Shown: positions 9,937 to 17,789 of the stretch, piece by piece
How positions within the stretch are numbered: the stretch's first letter is position 1
Layout of the letters: every line of letters begins with the position of its first letter
Source of the DNA: CAVYXK01 sp963708245
GTDB lineage: Bacteria; Pseudomonadota; Alphaproteobacteria; Acetobacterales; Acetobacteraceae
Length of the DNA stretch: 64,000 nucleotides
Assembly (NCBI GenBank): GCA_963708245.1
Contig: OY970201.1
Span: 6,510,001 to 6,574,000, forward strand
Direction of reading: 5' to 3'
Notes under the pieces: model-generated
What the model was told of the DNA's origin: nothing
Database searches by the model: none
Seen by the model: the letters and a program-made list of their open reading frames with translations, nothing else
Position numbers and translations under genes: made by a program

Positions 9937-9965
9937 CTAGTAGCATTATTGTCCATACCTGTCAA
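9937..9965 (-). promoter_or_regulatory. Sigma70-type promoter of the 9.9-kb gene, giving a leaderless message
   Basis: Reading the minus strand: perfect -35 TTGACA (9965-9960), 17-base spacer ending in TGC (extended -10), then TACTAG (9942-9937). Only seven bases separate the -10 from the ATG, so transcription should begin at or next to the start codon. The same arrangement precedes the paralog at 58856. Confidence 0.6.
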
Positions 9966-10074
9966 GGTTAATTTCACTACCAGGCTCGAACATCGAATCA
10001 GGTAAGGCCTCAGCGTGGCAGAAGCCGGATCGGCCGGGCTCGCGCGCGGCGACCCTCGGGTCAATGCCCGGGGG

Positions 10075-10177
10075 CAGGCCCCCCGGAGCAAGTCCGAGGT
10101 GGGCCCTCGGGACGAAGCCCGAGTGACAGGCCCACGCAACGATGGATTAATCCGCCACGACAGCGCCGTGGCGCGGA
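10075..10177. repeat. Dispersed ~100-bp repeat, copy A
   Basis: About 100 bases nearly identical to 16561-16661. Shared blocks include GGAGCAAGTCCGAGG, a CCTCGGG...CCCGAG stem, GACAGGCCCACGCAACG, ATGGATTAATC and GCGCCGTGGCGCGG. It contains short palindromes and no gene. It sits between the 9.9-kb gene and the disrupted kinase. Confidence 0.7.
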
Positions 10178-11253
10178 GGGGGCGGCATTTGTGATCGGAT
10201 TTTGGTCATCGACCGGTGGGAAAAGCGAAACTAAGGCACCGATCTATTGCATCGGCTAATTCCGCCTGGCCAAATGGCTTGGCTAGATGCTCGACGTCGG
10301 CAAGGTTTCCATGCACATCAGAATAGCCGGTTGCAAGAATGATCGGCAATTGGGGTCGCATCCGCCGAAGTTCCTTCGAAAGCTGTAATCCGGTCATGCC
10401 GGGCATTGAGTAATCCGTTATCACGAAGTCAAGCTGGTGGTATTCATCGTGCCTTTTGAGCGCCTCCTGACCCGATACAGCTTCGATCGTGGTGTACCCA
10501 AGATCCTCAAGCATCTCCGCTGTACTAGCCAGCACCAGGAGGTCGTCATCTACAACAAGCACTGTACCACGTCGGCGTCGCCGCATCGGGACGGGCTCAG
10601 AAGTGGCATCAGCCGGACGGGGAGCGGTCTTGGCGCAAGGCAACCAGAGCTCCGCGACAGTTCCGACGCCCTTCTTGCTACGCAGAACCAATTCTCCCCC
10701 GGACTGAGCCGCGAAGCCATAAACCATTGAGAGTCCGAGGCCGGTGCCCTTTCCGATTCCTTTCGTAGTAAAGAATGGTTCGGTCGCTCTGGCGAGCGTG
10801 GACTCATCCATGCCAGCACCGGTGTCGCTCGTGCTTAGCACCACATAAGAGCCCGGGCGAGAGTTTCCGGCCACGGTCGAGGATACTTGCTGGCCCCGCG
10901 CCTCGATACTGAAGGTCCCCCCTTTCGGCATCGCGTCCCGCGAATTGCTTGCCAAATTCAGTAGGGCCAATTCCAGCTGATTTATATCGACCTCCACAGC
11001 GGGCAGCACTGTGGGGAAATTCATCGAAAGACTTACATTGTCGCCAAGAGCGCTGCTCAAGAGAGACGCCATGCTATGTACCAAACTAGACAGATCAACC
11101 ACTTTCGGCACCAAGGGCTGGCGCCGTCCGAAAGCGAGTAGTCGCTGTGTCAAGGCAGCCCCGCGCTCCGCACCCTGAACGGCGGTTCCGAGCAAACGTG
11201 CCGACTTTGCATCTTCCACGGGAAGCCGTTTTCGCAGCAAGGTCAGGCTGCCG

Positions 11254-11261
11254 AGCACAGC
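11254..11261. repeat. IS66 target-site duplication, left copy (AGCACAGC)
   Basis: AGCACAGC lies directly outside the left IS end (GTAAGC...) and is repeated at 14052-14059. An exact 8-bp duplication is the hallmark of IS66-family insertion. Confidence 0.95.
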
Positions 11262-11332
11262 GTAAGCATCCGCCGAGTGCCGCGGTGTTGCACGGCCGTC
11301 GACCAAGCATGCGGACGACGCACTGGTGTCGC

Positions 11333-11539
11333 CTACCTCTTGAGGTCCGCGAGGAGTTCCTTGAGGTTCTCGATACCTTCGGCGGTAAAGGCAACGGTGG
11401 ACATTTCGTCGATGTCCCAGACGGTGAGGACACCGTCTTCCGGCTCCATATCGAGGGCGATGTCGCGCAAGAGGTCCTCGTCCTCGCCGAGCATCTTGGC
11501 CACCCGGCCGATGGTGGAGACGGAACTGGGCGCCGCCAT
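11333..11539 (-). CDS. IS66 passenger small protein
   Basis: A 68-aa acidic protein (MAAPSSVSTIGRVAKMLGED...DIDEMSTVAFTAEGIENLKELLADLKR) starting four bases after the tnpC stop. It is kept identical at the protein level in IS66 copy 2 (61607-61813), so it travels with the element. No recognised domain; short accessory ORFs of unknown role are common downstream of IS66 tnpC. Confidence 0.6.
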   Translation of the reverse strand: MAAPSSVSTIGRVAKMLGEDEDLLRDIALDMEPEDGVLTVWDIDEMSTVAFTAEGIENLKELLADLKR

Positions 11540-11542
11540 TGA

Positions 11543-13123
11543 TCAGGCCGCGCGGTCGACGCGAGTAGCTCGCGGCCAATGCCAGGGCAGCAGTTCGTGC
11601 AACCGCGAGACTGGGTGATCACCGATGCGCGCGAGCACGTCGGCGAGCCAGGCGCGCGGATCGATGTTGTTCAACTTTGCCGACGCAATCAGCGAATACA
11701 TCGCCGCTGCCCTCTCCCCGCCGCGGTCCGAACCGGCGAACAGCCATGACTTGCGCCCGAGTGCAATTCCGCGCAGCGCGCGTTCCGCCGCATTGTTGGT
11801 CAGGCAGATGCGTCCATCGGCAAGGAAGCGCGCAAAGGCATCCCATCGCTTGAGCATGTAGTCCATCGCCTTCGCGACGTCGGCATGACGCGAGAGCTTG
11901 CCGCGTTCGACGCGCATCCAGCTCTCGAGGGAGGTGGCGAGCGGCGCGACCCGGACCTGTCTTACGGCCTGCCGTTGGGTCGCTGGCAGGCCGTTGATGT
12001 CGCGTTCGACATCGAAGATCGCATCGATCCGGCGCACCGCCTCGATCGCGAGCGGCGCCTTGGCAACTTCGGCGAGCACGAACAGTTTGCGCCGTCCGTG
12101 TGCCCAACACGCGGCCTCAATGATCGGACCAGGCTGGCGTGCGGGGTGGTAGAGGTCGTTGAACCCGGCATAGGCGTCGGCTTGCAGAATGCCCGCGTAG
12201 CCGGCGAGATGTCGGCACGGATGCTCGCCGCTGCGATCGCGCGAATAGAAGAAGATCGCCGCTGGCGGTGCCGCGCCACCGAACGGCTGGTCGTCGCGCA
12301 CATAGGTCCATAATCGGCCGGTGACGGTCTTGACCTTGGCCAACACCGGCACGGTGGTCTCATCGCCGTGTAGGCGCTCGGCGGCGAGTACGTGGGCCTT
12401 GATCAGCGTCACCAATGGCGACAGCGCCGTCGTGCAGGCACCCACCCAATCGGCCAGTGTGGAGACGCTGAGATCGATGCCCTCGCGGGCAAACCGCTCG
12501 CTTTGGCGGTTCAACGGCTGATGCTCGCCGAACTTGCCATGGACGATCGTCGCCAGCAGGTCCGGACCGGCGCGGCCACGGGAAATCGGATGGAACGGCG
12601 CCGGCGGCTGCGTGATCGTCTCGCACGAGCGGCAGGAAAACTTCTCTCGCACCGTCTGGATCACCTTGTAGGTCCGTGGAATGCTCTCCAACGTCTCGGT
12701 GGTGGTCTCGCCGAGCTTGGTGAGCTGACCGCCACAGCACGGACAGCTTGTCGGCGACGGCAGCACCAGCTGCTCGCGCGGCAGGTGCGCCGGTAACGGT
12801 GCGCGCACCGGCTTGGCGCGTGTGAACGGGCGCACGTTCGTCCTGTTCGTGGCCGCATGAGCGGCAGCCGCTTCGTCCTCGGCGGCAGCGGTCTCGAGTT
12901 CCTCGATCTGCATCTCCAACTGATCGAGCAGCTTGCGTCCACGCTCGGCGGAGGCGCCGAAGCGGTCACGCTTCATCTTGGCGATTAGCAGCTTCAGATG
13001 CGCAACCATCGCCTCGGCACCAGCGGCACGAGCCTCAAAATCACGCCGCGCGGCCTGCTCGGAGATTAGCGCTGCTTTCAGCGCGTCGATGTCATCCGGA
13101 AGTGTACCGGCCGAATCGCTCAT
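11543..13123 (-). CDS. tnpC: IS66 family transposase TnpC
   Basis: A DDE transposase of about 526 aa, starting at the ATG of MSDSAGTLPDD. It has an N-terminal leucine-rich coiled coil (DIDALKAALISEQAARRDFEARA...KMKRDRFGASAERG), a zinc-binding CPCCGGQL...FSCRSCE segment, and the catalytic core (AERLHGDETTVPVLA, YAGILQADAYAGFNDLY, NAAERALRGIALGRKSWLFAGSDRGGERAA). Length is normal. The copy at 60034-61603 differs by an 11-bp deletion that breaks it. Confidence 0.95.
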   Translation of the reverse strand: MSDSAGTLPDDIDALKAALISEQAARRDFEARAAGAEAMVAHLKLLIAKMKRDRFGASAERGRKLLDQLEMQIEELETAAAEDEAAAAHAATNRTNVRPFTRAKPVRAPLPAHLPREQLVLPSPTSCPCCGGQLTKLGETTTETLESIPRTYKVIQTVREKFSCRSCETITQPPAPFHPISRGRAGPDLLATIVHGKFGEHQPLNRQSERFAREGIDLSVSTLADWVGACTTALSPLVTLIKAHVLAAERLHGDETTVPVLAKVKTVTGRLWTYVRDDQPFGGAAPPAAIFFYSRDRSGEHPCRHLAGYAGILQADAYAGFNDLYHPARQPGPIIEAACWAHGRRKLFVLAEVAKAPLAIEAVRRIDAIFDVERDINGLPATQRQAVRQVRVAPLATSLESWMRVERGKLSRHADVAKAMDYMLKRWDAFARFLADGRICLTNNAAERALRGIALGRKSWLFAGSDRGGERAAAMYSLIASAKLNNIDPRAWLADVLARIGDHPVSRLHELLPWHWPRATRVDRAA

Positions 13124-13207
13124 GCCGACAACTGAAATCACACTCGCCCGTGGTCATGCACGCGAAATCTTCAAAAAAACCCCGGCAACTGTGCAACTAG
13201 TCCAATC

Positions 13208-13555
13208 TTAGCCCGCCAGTTCCGGTCGCCAGGTTCGCTGCGGGTGTCTCCAGTCGATTCCCTCTAGCATGTAGCCGAGTTGGGCCGCCGTAATCGCAAC
13301 CACTCCATCCGCCGGCGATGGCCAGATGAACCGACCGCGCTCGAGTCGCTTGGCATATAGCGACATGCCGAGGCCGTCATGCCAAAGAACCTTTATCAGA
13401 TCACCCCGACGACCCCGGAAAACATACGCATCGCCGGCGTGCGGGTTGCGCTGCAGGGACTGTTGTACTTGCAGGGCAAGGCCATTCATCCCGCGACGCA
13501 TATCGGTCCTGCCTGCGGCCAGCCAGACGCGCATACCCGAGGGTGGCATCATCAT
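13208..13555 (-). CDS. tnpB: IS66 family accessory protein TnpB
   Basis: A 115-aa protein with the family core MRVWLAAGRTDMRRGMNGLALQVQQ, DAYVFRGRRGDLIKVLWHDGLGMSLYAKRLERGRF. It is required with TnpA and TnpC for IS66 transposition. Its start overlaps the tnpA stop (ATGA), which indicates translational coupling. Confidence 0.95.
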   Translation of the reverse strand: MMMPPSGMRVWLAAGRTDMRRGMNGLALQVQQSLQRNPHAGDAYVFRGRRGDLIKVLWHDGLGMSLYAKRLERGRFIWPSPADGVVAITAAQLGYMLEGIDWRHPQRTWRPELAG

Positions 13556-14004
13556 CCGCGCAACACCGACAGCACGCGGCGGAGCGCCGCAACGCTCACT
13601 CCTTCGTCGATACTCACGCGCACGCTGCCGTTCAGCTCGATCTCGATCAACCCCGTTCGCCGTGGCGTTATCACCCGAGACGGCAACGGCTCTGATGCCG
13701 CCGGCGTCTCGCTCGGAACAGGCGCAATCCGCGCGGGGAAGAGATGCAGCTCCGAGCCGCAGGCAGTCTCGGCTGCAGCGAGGCGACGCCAGCGATAGAC
13801 CAGGCTCGGGCAGATCCCGTGTCGGCGGGCAACGTCCTGGATGCGTACCCCAGGCTGCACAGACTCCCCCACCACCTTGGCTCGAAACCGAGCGTCATGC
13901 GCCCGACGCCGCTCTCCCACGATCTCGATCCGTGGGCTTGCCTCGCCATCTGTGGCTGCCACTCTGGCAGCCTCATGCTTGCTTCCTATCATCCCCCGAA
14001 GCAA
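13552..14004 (-). CDS. tnpA: IS66 family accessory protein TnpA
   Basis: A 150-aa helix-turn-helix protein: RFRAKVVGESVQPGVRIQDVARRHGICPSLVYRWRRLA is the HTH of the IS3/IS66 TnpA type. The C-terminal GLIEIELNGSVRVSIDEGVSVAALRRVLSVLRG is typical of IS66 TnpA. First gene of the element, coupled to tnpB. Confidence 0.93.
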   Translation of the reverse strand: MLRGMIGSKHEAARVAATDGEASPRIEIVGERRRAHDARFRAKVVGESVQPGVRIQDVARRHGICPSLVYRWRRLAAAETACGSELHLFPARIAPVPSETPAASEPLPSRVITPRRTGLIEIELNGSVRVSIDEGVSVAALRRVLSVLRG

Positions 14005-14051
14005 ATCAAGCCGCCACTATTCAGACAAGGCGGTCGTCACCGTAGGGATAC

Positions 14052-14059
14052 AGCACAGC
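14052..14059. repeat. IS66 target-site duplication, right copy (AGCACAGC)
   Basis: Second copy of the 8-bp duplication, adjoining the tnpA-side end of IS66 copy 1. Confidence 0.95.
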
Positions 14060-14824
14060 CGTAAGCAAGTTATTGAAATCATGAGCAAGAGCGCCCGTTA
14101 ACCGGCCAATAGCTTCCATTTTTTGGGCATGGTGAAGACTTGCGGCGGTGGCTTGATGCTCGGCGATCTCGATCCGCAGCTTTCCGTTTAATATATCAAG
14201 CTCGCGCGTGCGCTGCGCCAAGGCGTGTTGAAGACGTAACTTCTCGCCAAAGTTGCGACTGGCCGTCCAGCTGGTTACCAGTAACGCCGCGACAAAAACA
14301 GTAATCATCGCCGCAGCGACCACGTGACGTTCCGAGCTATCGAGCCCGAAGCGGATTGCTAGTGGAAGGCCAGCGGGCACGATGAAGCAGGCGGCAGTTG
14401 GCCAATGCGGATAATGGATCGACGCGGCACCTGCTGACATGCCACCGATCAGAAAAACCCAAAATAGCTGGTATTGCTCGGAAGCAGGCAGCAGCAGCAC
14501 TGAACCCACGCCCCAGGCCAAACCGGCTGCAAACGCGCCGCACACGTTAGCGCTGGACCAAAATCGGTAGTGATTATCAACCTGCTCATTATGGCGATAT
14601 AACCACCACAGGCTGAGTTGGGCGGCCGCGATAATGATGGACGATCCAAGCCATAGATAGATACCCCGGTTTGGTTCGGCGAGTTCAAGCAATACCGTCA
14701 TGAGCGTGGCGTTCACCACCGTCACCAGCACAGCGGCAGGGATCTGCTGCAGCGCGGTCCGCAGCCGCTCGGGGTGGATGTTGACCTCGCCACCAGGAGG
14801 TTGGTGTTCGGTGGCCTGCGTCAT

Positions 14825-15250
14825 TGGCTAATGGTTTTCCGCCGCGGACCGAACCAAGTTGCTGACCTACGGCAGCACGGTCGAGCACAGCTGGTCATTT
14901 CACACCCGTAGCTGCCAACGGGCTCACCGGCGTGAAGTGCGTTCCCCGATTGAGCCCCTATCGAGGCATGATACTCAGAATCGCATATCACAAGCCTGTG
15001 TGCAAGCAATGATTGCCGACGTTTTCCAAAGGCATCCAACAGGCACTGCGAGAACGGTGGAACTCTACAATCCTACAACCCTAACGGGTAACTACCGCCA
15101 TCTAAATAATCGATCTGCGGCTCAGCCAGGATTTGGATCCGACGGATCCGAACAGCATTGCAGTGGCCCGCTCGACTCGATCAGATGGCCCGAGCATTGG
15201 AGCTGGGGGAAATTTCAACGCAGTAATCGTGTTGGGTGCACTTCAAGGCC
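14825..15250. other. Intergenic stretch with no recognised gene
   Basis: These 426 bases lie between the start of the interrupted kinase and the end of the outer-membrane protein gene. Both flanking genes are on the minus strand, so the region should hold the kinase promoter. I see no convincing gene, repeat or known RNA. Confidence 0.4.
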
Positions 15251-15901
15251 TCAAAACCGGTAATCCAGACCAACACGCACTGCATTCGAGCCGATGCCAC
15301 CGTTCGGAACACGGTTGGCGCTTGCCTGAACTCGGAGATAGAGCGCATCGACCGACCAATGATCGGTCAAAGCGTACTGCAGCCCTCCCCCGAAAACAGC
15401 GCCTCGCAGGTTGCTATTAACCACCTGCTCCGAGACTGGGCTGCCGAGCACGGATGTTGTGACGCTGGATTTGCCTTCGCCGAAGCCAAAACCCGCGGTC
15501 GTATATGGAAGAAATCGCCCCATAGCATAGCCCAAGCGGAAACGGATATCCGCAAACCAACTCACCTCGGTATGGAACTCGTTTACCGCTTCCAGGCCGT
15601 TACACAGCACCGCAGGACAAGGCCGCGAGGCGTTCCCAAAAAGCCCTGGAAAGGGACTGATCCCGCTTGCCAAACCAAGCACCAATCCGTTTCGTAGCTG
15701 AACATTGTAGTCAGTGTAGATCGAGCCGAACCCGCTAAAGGTGGCGATCCGCCCCGATATGTCGCTATGGGCATTGCAGAAAGCGACCCCGCCTGCGGCG
15801 CCGATTGAAAATCCACTCCAGACTGCCGCAGGGGCCTGCGAAAGAGCGGCGCCCGGGGACATAACCGCAGCGACGAACATCGATGCAGAAAGGATACGCA
15901 C
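15251..15901 (-). CDS. Outer-membrane beta-barrel protein (porin/opacity family)
   Basis: A 216-aa protein with a signal peptide (MRILSASMFVAAVMSPGAALSQA) and repeated amphipathic strands separated by Gly/Asn turns. It has the features of the OMP_b-brl family: WSGFSIGAAGGVAF at the start, FADIRFRLGYAMGRFLPYTTAGFGFG in the middle, GGGLQYALTDHWSVDALYLRVQ near the end, and a C-terminal Phe (VGLDYRF) as required for BAM-dependent assembly. Two Cys in NASRPCPAVLCNGLE may form a loop disulfide. Single gene; physiological role not evident. Confidence 0.8.
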   Translation of the reverse strand: MRILSASMFVAAVMSPGAALSQAPAAVWSGFSIGAAGGVAFCNAHSDISGRIATFSGFGSIYTDYNVQLRNGLVLGLASGISPFPGLFGNASRPCPAVLCNGLEAVNEFHTEVSWFADIRFRLGYAMGRFLPYTTAGFGFGEGKSSVTTSVLGSPVSEQVVNSNLRGAVFGGGLQYALTDHWSVDALYLRVQASANRVPNGGIGSNAVRVGLDYRF

Positions 15902-16017
15902 TATACCTCCTGTCTAATCATGAATGAGAGCTTGATGCAGACTCGGATTAGAGGACATCACCTGCACCACAATTTATTGTGAGGGTGTGTGGTCACAGCA
16001 ATGCTCAGAGGTTCAAT

Positions 16018-16203
16018 ATGGCGACCGAAGTTTTGGCAAATTCGGCCAGCGCGCAGCATGATCCGCTGCCGCTGGCGCACTCCATCGAAGGTGCAGCGCG
16101 ACGCCTCGGCCTTGGCAGGACCAAGCTGTTCGCGTTGATTCGCAACAAGCAACTTCCTGCTGTGAAGTGTGGCAAGAGGACGCTCGTCCCGTGCTCCTCG
16201 TAG
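16018..16203 (+). pseudogene. Excisionase/AlpA-like HTH protein, C-terminally truncated
   Basis: From ATG 16018 the protein has only 61 aa. PLAHSIEGAARRLGLGRTKLFALIRNKQLPAVKCGKRTLVP is the winged HTH of the helix-turn-helix_17/excisionase family found in phage and integrative elements. The family normally continues with a short recognition wing and a C-terminal helix after the TLVP strand; here it ends at CSS, so the tail is probably lost by frameshift. It is a likely relic of a mobile element. Confidence 0.55.
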
Positions 16204-16491
16204 AGCCAAAAACGGACTGATTCTACACCGCGACCAACCTCAGGACGCTCGACTCCTGGACGCTGCCGGACTCCGAGCACTCCTGCGGCGGAGCGTAAGC
16301 GCCAGCCTTCGCATCGCATATCCCGACCCGTCATCGCGGGCCGCGGGGCCGCGGTGCGGCGATCCAGGGCCGCACGGCTGGCGCTTCTCGCGCGGCCTTG
16401 CCGGCGCGCTTCGGGCAAGACAACACTCGCGATGACGCCGGCCGGCTTCGGCGTGCGTGACGGACGCGAAACACAACGCGGGGGAACATAC

Positions 16492-16560
16492 ATGACGGCG
16501 ACGTACGAGACGATGGTTGCCCGCGCGCGGGACATCGCCGAGACGGTGCTGAAGCCCGCC
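16492..16560 (+). pseudogene. Possible acyl-CoA dehydrogenase N-terminal remnant, cut by a dispersed repeat
   Basis: ATG 16492, preceded by GGGGGAAC, opens with MTATYETMVARARDIAETVLKPA, which resembles the first helix of acyl-CoA dehydrogenases. The reading then runs straight into the dispersed repeat at 16561, where similarity ends. With only 23 residues the assignment is tentative. The preceding 16204-16491 holds no recognised gene. Confidence 0.35.
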
Positions 16561-16661
16561 CAGGCCCCCGGAGCAAGTCCGAGGCGTGCCCTCGGGGCGA
16601 AGCCCGAGCGACAGGCCCACGCAACGATGGATTAATCTGGCACGACAAGCGCCGTGGCGCG
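16561..16661. repeat. Dispersed ~100-bp repeat, copy B
   Basis: Matches 10075-10177 closely, same orientation. Here it terminates the reading frame of a coding remnant, which suggests that it moves or marks a recombination junction. Confidence 0.7.
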
Positions 16662-16682
16662 GGAGTTCGGTCTTTTGGAAAC

Positions 16683-17006
16683 TCACTGGTGGCGCATGCG
16701 GGCAACGTAGGAACGCAGCACCGCATAGATGCGCGTCTGATGACCCTTGCCGTGCCGCTTGAACCAATCCAGCACGTCGCGATCAACGCGCATATGCAGG
16801 TCGGCCTTGGGCTTCGGCAGTTCGACGGACACCTTATCCCAATCGACCACCATGCCCGCCTCGTCGGGGTCTGATGCAACGTCCTGCTCAATCTCGGCGC
16901 GTGTCATGGCTTCGGCGCGCGCCCAATCGGAGCCGGTTTCTCCGCGCGCCCGCTTTGCTGCCAGTTCCTTAGCCGTGTGCCTTACGATACGCCCTTTCTT
17001 CGGCAT
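16683..17006 (-). CDS. brnA: BrnA-family antitoxin
   Basis: A 107-aa protein. The C-terminal part (VELPKPKADLHMRVDRDVLDWFKRHGKGHQTRIYAVLRSYVARMRHQ) is the BrnA ribbon-helix-helix antitoxin signature. BrnA neutralises the RNase-like toxin BrnT and represses the operon. A strong ribosome-binding site (AGGAGGGTGAGCA) precedes the ATG. The toxin gene should lie immediately upstream on the same strand, and its decayed remains are there (17037-17205). BrnA is therefore an orphan antitoxin and may still act as a DNA-binding repressor or neutralise related toxins. Confidence 0.88.
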   Translation of the reverse strand: MPKKGRIVRHTAKELAAKRARGETGSDWARAEAMTRAEIEQDVASDPDEAGMVVDWDKVSVELPKPKADLHMRVDRDVLDWFKRHGKGHQTRIYAVLRSYVARMRHQ

Positions 17007-17036
17007 TGCTCACCCTCCTGAATGAAAACGTCTGAA

Positions 17037-17205
17037 TCGAGATGGCCATTGATCTCGGCTATCGAAACGAAGCGTTCCTCGTTATTGCGGAACGACGGAG
17101 CCGTGATCAGCGGGCGACCCGTCGAATATCAGGCTGGCGTCCGCAAAATCAAGGCCGCGTCTTGCCTTGTTTTTGAGTCGCTTTGTCTCGTCTCATTCGA
17201 ACATG
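17037..17205 (-). pseudogene. brnT: BrnT-family toxin, multiply broken
   Basis: On the minus strand ATG 17205 reads MFE-stop-DETKRLKNKARRGLDFADASLIFDG, then after a one-base shift RPLITAPSFRNNEERFVSIAEINGHL. This is the BrnT fold (FEWDETKR, GLDFADA, ERFVSIAEINGH). Three lesions are visible: the expected Trp codon at position 4 is TGA, an extra G in GACGGGTCGCC shifts the frame, and the last third (normally the conserved IISMRRA segment) is missing before the brnA ribosome-binding site. Confidence 0.75.
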
Positions 17206-17263
17206 TATGGTTATTTTGTGAACACAAATCAAAGACCGTACATCATGTGCAAAAGTCGCGGGC

Positions 17264-17510
17264 AGGCCGAGGAAGCCCGCCCTCCGCCAACTCCCACAAT
17301 AACCCGCAGCCGACTCAGCTCGCGCTCGCTCACCTGGATCACCGTCATCGCACGCCCACTCCGGCCGCCCCGATGACCAGTGTCCGCAGTGACATTTCTA
17401 TCGGTGAGGCGGGTGACATTTCCATCGGTGACTTACACTGTCGGCGCAAGGTAGAAATGTCACTCGGCGCGCAAAGTAGAAATGTCACCCCCAGGCTGCG
17501 GCCGGCCAAC
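17264..17510 (-). mobile_element. ISNCY-family remnant: 5' end and transposase N-terminus
   Basis: On the minus strand ATG 17348 opens MTVIQVSERELSRLRVIVGVGGGR, the start of an ISNCY-type transposase, and is cut about 28 codons later next to brnT. Upstream lie the element's terminal repeats: GTGACATTTCTATCGGTGA (17389) and GTGACATTTCCATCGGTGA (17413), followed by two inverted copies GTAGAAATGTCAC (17451 and 17476). The intact ISNCY transposase at 20288-21634 has analogous GTGACATCTCTAT repeats upstream. Confidence 0.6.
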
Positions 17511-17789
17511 CCAAAGAGCCGCGCATTCAATGCCTTCCTGAATACCCAATGCCCTTTGTTCGACCCGCCGGAGGCGTGGTCGAATGGTCGGGACGCCCTT
17601 CGTTCTTTAATCGCGGACCTCTTGGCAAGTGGGGAATCGACGAAATGTTGTCGCGCCTGTAGGTCGGCAATGGGTGGATTCCGGACCCAGTCGCCCGCCA
17701 CCATTGCAACGCTCAGCCACCTTCCGGCGACAGGAGGGGTTTTACTTTGCCCGCCGCCAGTATTCACTTTTTTCGCAGGAGGAAGGGCA

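Larger units (their letters stand above)
11262..14051 (-). mobile_element. IS66-family insertion sequence, copy 1 (2790 bp, apparently intact)
   Basis: The element carries tnpA-tnpB-tnpC plus a 68-aa passenger gene, all on the minus strand. Its ends read GTAAGCATCC (11262) and, on the other strand, GTATCCCTAC (14051). Both begin with GTA but the inverted repeats are poorly matched beyond that. The precise 8-bp duplication on both sides fixes the borders. Copy 2 at 59106-61884 is almost identical but 11 bp shorter. Confidence 0.95.
10206..14824 (-). pseudogene. Hybrid sensor histidine kinase interrupted by IS66
   Basis: The N-terminal half (14824 to 14060) has about six membrane helices, a coiled coil and a HisKA box (MEAIGRLTGALAHDFNNLLTAV). 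The C-terminal half (11253 to 10206) continues with the rest of the dimerisation helix, a HATPase domain (N box LNLASNSRDAM, G1 DTGAGMDE, G2 GKGTGLGLSMVYGF) and a receiver domain with the phosphoacceptor Asp in VITDYSMPG. Removing the 2790-bp IS66 and one 8-bp duplication leaves exactly 607 codons in frame (606 aa). The insertion separates the phosphorylated His from its ATPase domain, so the kinase must be inactive. No partner gene is adjacent. Confidence 0.9.

Noticed and set aside
9957..10139. N-terminal extension of the 9.9-kb protein
   Set aside because: It covers the promoter and part of the dispersed repeat, and is not shared by the paralog at 58856.
11254..11579. First part of the open frame that runs from IS66 into the kinase C-terminus
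   Set aside because: The frame passes through non-coding strand of the IS66 passenger gene; it is a chance fusion, not a start for the kinase half.
17022..17789. Long frame leading into the APH-like gene
   Set aside because: It crosses the brnT remnant and ISNCY repeats; a good ribosome-binding site and kinase start lie at 17790.
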